Positions 61,601 to 64,000 of a stretch of 64,000 bases of DNA are shown piece after piece (the stretch's first letter is position 1; each line of letters starts with the position of its first letter). The position numbers and the translations under genes are program-made. The stretch spans positions 7,068,001-7,132,000 of the forward strand of contig NC_060118.1 in assembly GCF_021155765.1 (NCBI RefSeq), written 5' to 3'. The stretch comes from Diprion similis (taxonomy: Eukaryota; Arthropoda; Insecta; Hymenoptera; Diprionidae). Below the pieces are notes generated by a model. That model was not told the DNA's origin, did no database searches, and was given only the letters and a program-made list of their open reading frames with translations.

Positions 61601-62179
61601 GACAAATTACTACCATCCCTCGTACCAACGTTTCAGAACTTGGTTATCGACACGCGAAGTGCACTTAGGTGGCTGGAATTAGTGTGACGATACCACGAAA
61701 AATTCAGGACATTCAGATTTGACATGCTGCAAAAGGGGTTTGTCTACCACATCATTCATAATGAAGCTATTTCATTCATTGTTTAATTTCCTTCTTTTCC
61801 TGCTACCAACTTACCTTCTTCGTCACTGCCAATCATCGCGTATCTTTCGTATCCGGTCAGGTTTCGAACGGCGCCAAGACCGAAATCGTCCTTGGTCCAT
61901 TGAACAGGACCTTTTTGATGGACAACGCGACAGGGGAGAGTGACTTCGGACCCGATGACGGCGGTTTGATCTTGCGGGTCGGTTACAATTCTCTGAAAAA
62001 GCATTTCCGTTGTTGACACTGTCCTCGATGTGGTGACCAACGACGATGACCAACTCGACCTCGCGTGTCCCGTCGCACCTCCAGCAAATTCGTCTCCTCT
62101 CCCTTCCGACGTGCAGAACGTCAATAGGATCCAACCCACCAAGAGGATCGAATTGCCGACGATTCCACCGCATCGATTC
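32477..62179 (-). CDS. kirre: Kirre/Roughest (NEPH-family) Ig adhesion receptor, exons 2-13
   Basis: Coding exons, in order of transcription: 61,815-62,179; 52,970-53,202; 37,987-38,187; 36,951-37,078; 36,289-36,440; 34,781-35,091; 34,386-34,626; 33,964-34,119; 33,513-33,760; 33,182-33,417; 32,700-32,829; 32,477-32,575. Every junction is GT-AG and in phase. With a tentative first exon at 63,893-63,924 the protein is 843 residues: a signal segment, five Ig domains (about 73-555), one membrane helix (about 563-585) and a 258-residue tail. Diagnostic family sequences are GYERYAMIGSDEEGDFSL, ITWIDGLGNVL, GYVPYVDYARDY, DPRFSATYGNPYLR and the C-terminal THV. Kirre/Rst proteins act in cell recognition, including myoblast fusion, nephrocyte slit diaphragms and eye and axon patterning, by binding Sns/Hibris. 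Drosophila has two paralogues, and the data here do not say which name fits best. Confidence 0.95.
32700..32829 (-). CDS. kirre: kirre exon 12: distal cytoplasmic tail
   Basis: The exon runs from TTCCCAATTAG/A to CCACAG/GTAAAT. It encodes MSAAEQLRHAPHTAIPG, a proline-rich PAPPPYTQ and MRMSNMNALNGAGPQ. Reading on into the intron gives only eight more codons (ending IELQ) before TAG. Confidence 0.88.
33182..33417 (-). CDS. kirre: kirre exon 11: conserved tyrosine motifs
   Basis: The exon runs from AATGATACAG/GAT to CCTGAG/GTGAGT. It encodes GYVPYVDYARDYTPP and DPRFSATYGNPYLR, the two most conserved parts of the insect Kirre/Rst tail. The second is the stretch likened to a receptor-kinase autophosphorylation motif in Rst. 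Confidence 0.95.
33513..33760 (-). CDS. kirre: kirre exon 10: proximal cytoplasmic tail
   Basis: The exon runs from CATTTTACAG/AA to AACAAT/GTAAGA. It encodes an acidic and serine-rich stretch, RSSNLSDVKADIRAGSSVSN, then PNPLGFRYSADYTEPSFPP. The tyrosines in RYSADYTEP are plausible kinase sites; that is inference. Confidence 0.93.
33964..34119 (-). CDS. kirre: kirre exon 9: transmembrane helix
   Basis: The exon runs from CCTTTATAG/CA to GATCTGC/GTAAGT. It encodes LIPVDW, the hydrophobic stretch QLILIVGGLVVCVILVGII and onward for about 23 residues, then a basic stop-transfer sequence HCRDRIKQPRPR. The stop-transfer charge puts the following exons in the cytoplasm. Confidence 0.96.
34386..34626 (-). 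CDS. kirre: kirre exon 8: Ig5
   Basis: The exon runs from CATCCCGCAG/GTC to ACTCATG/GTAAGC. It encodes VECTAISVPKADSVTWSFGG and STYFGDYNCTVTNSFG, the Ig5 cysteines and tryptophan, and ends just before the membrane segment (IIKLTTH). Confidence 0.96.
34627..36288 (-). other. kirre introns 6 and 7
   Basis: Intron 6 is 35,092-36,288 (1.2 kb) and intron 7 is 34,627-34,780 (154 bp), separated by exon 7. Both are AT-rich with no nested gene or repeat that I could identify. Confidence 0.8.
34781..35091 (-). CDS. kirre: kirre exon 7: Ig4 and start of Ig5
   Basis: The exon runs from TTTTGCACAG/AT to GTCAAG/GTACAA. It encodes a complete Ig domain, with ILQCDVDGNPTPEVLW and ETAGRYYCKAHV carrying the cysteine pair and tryptophan, then IKAAPSIVSQRTQYVPDEG, which begins Ig5. 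Confidence 0.96.
36289..36440 (-). CDS. kirre: kirre exon 6: Ig3 second half
   Basis: The exon runs from TTATTTCCAG/G to ATCACTT/GTAAGT. It encodes WYINERKVIGDYTTEM and DAIVKCEVHNDVGKSE, ending LDIT; the next codon joins exon 7 to give the family sequence LDITYGP. Confidence 0.96.
36503..36641. repeat. (GGAA)n and (GA)n tracts in kirre intron 5
   Basis: A GGAA run at 36,503-36,530 and a GA run at 36,616-36,641 inside a purine-rich stretch of the plus strand. A G15 run follows at 36,908-36,922, so the transcript has a C-run about 28 nt after the exon 5 donor. Confidence 0.9.
36951..37078 (-). CDS. kirre: kirre exon 5: Ig3 first half
   Basis: The exon runs from GAATTTCAG/GTTCGG to TACAG/GTAAGA. 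It encodes VRYAPKVSLRIRSG, then EGAELRFKCRAEANPSDMEY with the first Ig3 cysteine. It ends with two bases of an arginine codon completed by exon 6. Confidence 0.96.
37399..37705. mobile_element. MITE-like fold-back element with TA flanks, kirre intron 4
   Basis: The left arm begins CAGGATGTTTCCGAGTAAAC. The right arm, on the other strand, begins CAAATGTTTCCGAGTAAAC. The two arms pair for about 85 bp through GGTTGCCTACCA, AATATCGGTAA and ACAGACCTACCGAGT. TA lies directly outside both ends (37,397-37,398 and 37,706-37,707). It has no coding capacity, and the TA flanks suggest mobilisation by a Tc1/mariner-type transposase. Confidence 0.8.
37987..38187 (-). CDS. kirre: kirre exon 4: Ig2 second half
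   Basis: 67 codons between ATCGTTTCAG/ATC and GTTGAG/GTTAGT, phase 0 on both sides. It encodes ITWIDGLGNVLRKG, SVLTVMPRKDHDNTTFTCQ (the second Ig2 cysteine) and ends VKLRVE. Confidence 0.96.
39881..39964. repeat. Compound (GATA)/(GA)/(CAG) repeat
   Basis: GATA units at about 39,877-39,890, a GA run to 39,915, CATCAG units and then (CAG)n ending near 39,964. Confidence 0.85.
41138..41298. repeat. Nested inverted repeat containing two TGCGCATGCGC motifs
   Basis: The inner arms 41,190-41,212 and 41,233-41,256 are inverted copies (TGCGCATGCGCGCAGTACT against TGCGCATGCGCGGAGTACT). The outer arms pair CACGAAGTAC (41,138) with GTACTTCGTG (41,289). It may be a small fold-back element. Each inner arm carries the NRF1/Erect-wing consensus. 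Confidence 0.7.
41190..41256. promoter_or_regulatory. Paired NRF1/Erect-wing-type sites
   Basis: TGCGCATGCGC occurs at 41,190-41,200 and GCGCATGCGCA at 41,246-41,256. Both fit the palindromic NRF1 consensus, which Erect wing recognises in insects. They lie in an intron, so function is uncertain and they may be only the arms of a repeat. Confidence 0.35.
41590..41744. repeat. (GA)n and (GT)n microsatellites
   Basis: A GA run at 41,590-41,628 and a GT run at 41,716-41,744. Confidence 0.93.
41981..42012. repeat. (GAA)n microsatellite
   Basis: About ten AGA/GAA units, followed by imperfect GACAAAGAA units. Confidence 0.92.
42084..42541. mobile_element. MITE-like fold-back element with TA flanks, kirre intron 3
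   Basis: The left arm starts TGGGCCGTTCCACGCCAAAT, and the right arm read on the other strand starts TGGGATATTCCACGCCAACT. The arms pair for about 90 bp through CAGTAAAC, GTTGACCAT and ACATTTTCTAATTTCA. TA lies outside both ends. The interior holds an A-run (about 42,282-42,304) and a TTA run (about 42,368-42,392). There is no transposase frame. Confidence 0.8.
42667..42692. repeat. (GAA)n microsatellite
   Basis: About eight GAA units, followed by GAAAAAGAAG. Confidence 0.9.
43411..43429. repeat. C19 homopolymer
   Basis: An uninterrupted C-run followed by TCTCCC. Confidence 0.9.
43962..44020. repeat. (AT)n microsatellite, about 29 units
   Basis: A pure AT run, the longest dinucleotide run in the window. 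Confidence 0.95.
44218..44376. repeat. (GA)n run and (ACGAA)n-like repeat
   Basis: GA run at 44,218-44,242. A pentamer repeat AACGA/AACGG follows at about 44,332-44,376. Confidence 0.85.
45676..45725. repeat. (GA)n microsatellite with one GC interruption
   Basis: About 24 GA units interrupted once by AGCGAG. Confidence 0.93.
46622..46651. repeat. (TA)n microsatellite
   Basis: A pure TA run of about fifteen units. Confidence 0.92.
46948..46967. repeat. G20 homopolymer
   Basis: An uninterrupted G-run, then AGGTGGGGGTT. The plus strand could form a G-quadruplex. Confidence 0.9.
48088..48270. repeat. Diverged tandem duplicate, unit about 120 bp
   Basis: Two copies share CCGCCATT, TTCGAATT/TTTGAATT, the 16-base GAGTCCAGATTCGGAATC, then GT(A/G)ACCCCAAA. 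Copy one begins at about 48,088 and copy two at about 48,210. It looks like part of a dispersed non-coding repeat family. Confidence 0.75.
49056..49094. repeat. (CATC)n microsatellite
   Basis: About ten CATC units. Confidence 0.93.
49442..49477. repeat. (GAAAA)n microsatellite
   Basis: About seven GAAAA units. Confidence 0.92.
50302..50329. repeat. (CTG)n trinucleotide repeat
   Basis: About nine CTG units, non-coding in this position. Confidence 0.92.
51221..51647. repeat. Purine-rich tract: (GGA)n, (GAA)n, (GA)n, (TGAC)n
   Basis: GGA run at 51,221-51,250, GAA run at 51,386-51,424, GA-rich stretch near 51,575-51,612, and a CTGA run at 51,617-51,647. Most of the plus strand here is purine, so the kirre transcript is pyrimidine-rich over about 400 bases. 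Long open frames across it are simple-sequence artefacts. Confidence 0.9.
52649..52872. mobile_element. Small fold-back element (about 225 bp) with nested hairpin
   Basis: The outer arms are TTACGGCATGGCCATTGAAA (from 52,649) and its inverted near-copy ending at 52,872 (CTTTTCAATGCTCATGCCGT). Inside, GATGCGCACTTCGAACTGCG and flanks (about 52,719-52,775) form a second near-perfect palindrome with CGGCAGTTT/AAACTGCGG stems. It lies about 100 bp from exon 3. No target-site duplication is certain. Confidence 0.65.
52970..53202 (-). CDS. kirre: kirre exon 3: Ig1 second half, Ig2 first half
   Basis: The exon runs from acceptor AAATTTCAG/GT to donor CCCGCTGAG/GTAAGT. It encodes DFSLRIHPVELEDDGKYQCQ, which closes Ig1, and LTLECVSVAGKPPAE, which opens Ig2. 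It is an island: the flanking introns are 8.6 kb (5' side) and 14.8 kb (3' side). The frame joins exactly to exon 4 as GKPPAE/ITWIDG. Confidence 0.95.
59055..59521. mobile_element. MITE-like fold-back element with TA flanks, kirre intron 2
   Basis: The left arm starts CACCTCGAAAACGCGGGGAA and the right arm read in reverse starts CACCTCGAAAACGCGGGGAT. They pair for about 110 bp through CGCTCAAGCGATCAGAGT, ATGCCTTATTTTGG and AAAGTGGAGCGTCTTTTTA. TA lies outside both ends (59,053-59,054 and 59,522-59,523). The arms are more alike than those of the other two MITE-like elements here, suggesting a younger insertion. Confidence 0.82.
60715..60741. repeat. (CTTC)n microsatellite
   Basis: About six to seven CTTC units. 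Confidence 0.9.
61815..62179 (-). CDS. kirre: kirre exon 2: signal core and Ig1 first half
   Basis: The acceptor is TTTTTATCATTGCAG/G and the donor GAAGAAG/GTAAGT. The exon encodes a hydrophobic signal-like stretch, NSILLVGWILLTFC, a Ser/Thr-rich linker, then RIVTDPQDQTAVIGSEV and the first Ig cysteine and tryptophan (LPCRVV, VQWTKDDFGLG). It has no in-frame ATG before the hydrophobic core, so an upstream exon must supply the start. An internal acceptor (GCTTTTTCAG/AGAATT at 61,992) could make a shorter exon, but that would lose the signal segment. Confidence 0.85.
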
Positions 62180-64000
62180 CTGCAATGATAAAAATTGAGG
62201 ACACAGATTAGGACCAGTGGAGAAATAACATTATGGTTATTGTTGGCGAAGACATGCGACGCCTTTGATTTATTCTCCAATTCCGCAATCATCACCTTGC
62301 AAAATGTTTGCCGCAAGAACGCAACACATGGATGATTCGAATTGGGGTACTCTGAGAACTGTCTCTCAGAACTCTCTTTCCACACGCGACACAGTCTATC
62401 AATTAGAAGGAAGGAAGAGAAATGGGGGTTGGTTAGGGTCAGAAGGGGGTTTATGAGTCGACGTGGAAAGCCTGGTATACTGGAAACGCACGATGTTTCT
62501 ACCAGATAAGTTCCGAGAACGGAACTCAACGTTCGACCGGTGAGTGTATTAAATAAGTGAATAGCTGATGGAAGGAGGCGGATCGATATTACGAAGAGAA
62601 TTGTTCTTTTCGGTACGCATGTCAGATTGTATCAATCAACAAACGGGAAGACATCGCACGGGGAATTCCCTCAGCGTGTTATCATTTCGTGAGGGCACGA
62701 TAAGACCCATTCGTTCATTCGTGATGTCCAACAATGTGCAACGATAACGAATACGACGTCGAACCGGATGAATACCAGAGTCGTAAGTCGTCGGACGGCG
62801 GACACCGCACAAGTACAATTATTCGAATTATCCTTTATTATTCACGACGTATTCAAACCCTCAACTATCAACTCCTCACCGCGGTTATTATCCTATTGAG
62901 CTTATAAGACGCTCACGCTAGTCGCCACTCACTCGCGGGAAGTATCTGCACGGACGTTGGTGGTGCATACAATTTTCATTAAACCACACTCTGCAGGTAC
63001 ATTGTACAGTATGTGCGTTAAGCACTAACCGGAATTCATTACGGAGGAGAATCTAGTCTCATGGGATGTATCGTCTACTATGTTACTTTTACCAGGAGGA
63101 ACGATGTCGGTGAAAATTATGTCGATGTTTTAGTCTGGTTGGAGTTGTGATGTAATTTGGTAGACCGCCATAACCTGTCCATAAGTCACTCAAATTGAAG
63201 ACATCAATGGTCAAGTTAATTAGTTATATTGGACCATTTTTTCAACCGCAGTGTTCAGTTGTTCATCCTTGGACCTTAGTTTCTTATACAGTTTAAAAAT
63301 ATTGTTGGAAGGTTAACCGGCTGGATTGGGTTGATCATTCCAGAGCTTGCCAAGAGAAAAATGGAAACCCACGTGGAAACGCTGATCATAAATTGAGTTG
63401 CTTACTTGCGACCATACGATCGGATTTAGAATTCCAACTATCTCAGAAGATTGAATAATTCAGAGCAAAAATTATTCGATGCTTGCTGGATGGACTTGCT
63501 TTGCGAAAGTGTAAACTAAAAATATAAACGACATCCGGAGTAAGTTTGTCGTAATTTTTAGAAACGATCATGAATATTGATGAGTTTGGGACTTAAAATT
63601 TGATGAAATTCCAACTCATCAAGATAAAATAATATGAATAAATTGGCAATTTTGTCGAGGCCGATATCAGGCGTGTTTGAGAATTTCTTCTTTTTTCATT
63701 CCTCTTCCCGTGTCCTTTTTTCCTTTCCCTTTCGCCTCCGTATTCCAGCGGGTCGATCCCGTTGATTTCCGTGACGGATAGCCCCCCGGGAAGTTAAGGA
63801 ATTCTGGTCTGTGTCGTTAGGCCCGTAGTAAATCGACGTGTATTGGTATAGGTGAGCATTACCGCCTTCATGCCATTGGGGAGTTGCTCTACCATCCCTG
63901 TGGCGGCAGTGGACCGTGGGCCATGGCTCCTCCGGCATTGAGGGTAAGTCTGGCTTTCCGGTAAACAAACTATACGGATCCCTCGAAAGTAAACAATCAA
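62180..64000 (-). other. Upstream of kirre exon 2: intron 1 and possible 5' end
   Basis: No conserved coding sequence beyond the candidate 32-base exon at 63,893-63,924. The open frames on the minus strand near 63.7-64.0 kb match nothing I recognise and may be 5' UTR. The promoter may lie beyond the window. Confidence 0.45.
63893..63924 (-). CDS. kirre: Candidate first coding exon of kirre
   Basis: The ATG at 63,924 sits in a strong start context (GGAGCCATGG) and opens MAHGPLPPQG. Splitting the next codon at TG/GTAGAG leaves phase 2, exactly what exon 2 needs: the join makes W, then NRCGG and the hydrophobic core NSILLVGWILLTFC. This would be a signal peptide with a short polar lead. The donor is not ideal and one in three random exons would fit in phase, so other starts in 62.2-64 kb or upstream of the window remain possible. 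Confidence 0.35.

Larger units (their letters stand above)
53203..61814 (-). other. kirre intron 2 (8.6 kb)
   Basis: It separates the two halves of Ig1. No nested gene was recognised. It holds one clear fold-back element (59,055-59,521), two related GAAAA(A/G)CCGGGAAATGT motifs 371 bp apart (54,613 and 54,984), a GA run near 56,090-56,110 and a CTTC run near 60,715. Confidence 0.8.

Noticed and set aside
61823..62185. 120-codon minus-strand frame with an internal ATG at the start of kirre exon 2
   Set aside because: It is out of frame with the Ig1 coding sequence and rich in arginine; the family-conserved frame is the other one.

Overview
This window comes from an arthropod nuclear genome, most likely an insect. 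The order cannot be fixed from sequence alone; Hymenoptera is a guess. The evidence is AT-rich DNA with GT-AG introns, three small nuclear-encoded mitochondrial protein genes, and a long split gene for a Kirre/Roughest (NEPH-family) adhesion receptor.

Layout. (1) Positions 1 to about 18,720 are one uninterrupted tandem satellite of about 60 monomers of 312 bp. It has higher-order structure: an 11-monomer block (3,431 bp) and a 10-monomer block (3,121-3,122 bp) are each present twice in tandem and nearly identical. The right edge decays into diverged monomers up to about 18,940. Open frames in the array are non-ATG by-products of the repeat. (2) 18.9-23 kb is a compact plus-strand cluster: CMC4 (two exons), an unnamed 75-residue single-pass membrane protein, NDUFAF8 (35 bp after it, possibly on the same dicistronic mRNA) and intronless PIG-M. 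The first and third are twin-CX9C proteins of the mitochondrial intermembrane-space type; PIG-M adds the first mannose to GPI anchors in the ER. (3) 23-32.4 kb is AT-rich and has no recognisable coding sequence. It may contain a long 3' UTR of the next gene. (4) 32.4-64 kb is filled by one minus-strand gene, kirre/rst. Twelve confident coding exons and one tentative first exon read as a signal peptide, five Ig domains, one membrane helix and a tail ending in the PDZ ligand THV. Splice phases agree at every junction and give 843 codons with the tentative first exon. Introns of 8.6 and 14.8 kb hold microsatellites, homopolymers and several fold-back elements, most with TA flanks, that look like MITEs.

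The adhesion receptor and the mitochondrial/GPI cluster share no evident function; they are neighbours on opposite strands, converging on the 23-32 kb region. No tRNA, rRNA, CRISPR, viral or prokaryotic gene was recognised. Coordinates of splice sites were read by eye from GT-AG context, frame and family conservation.
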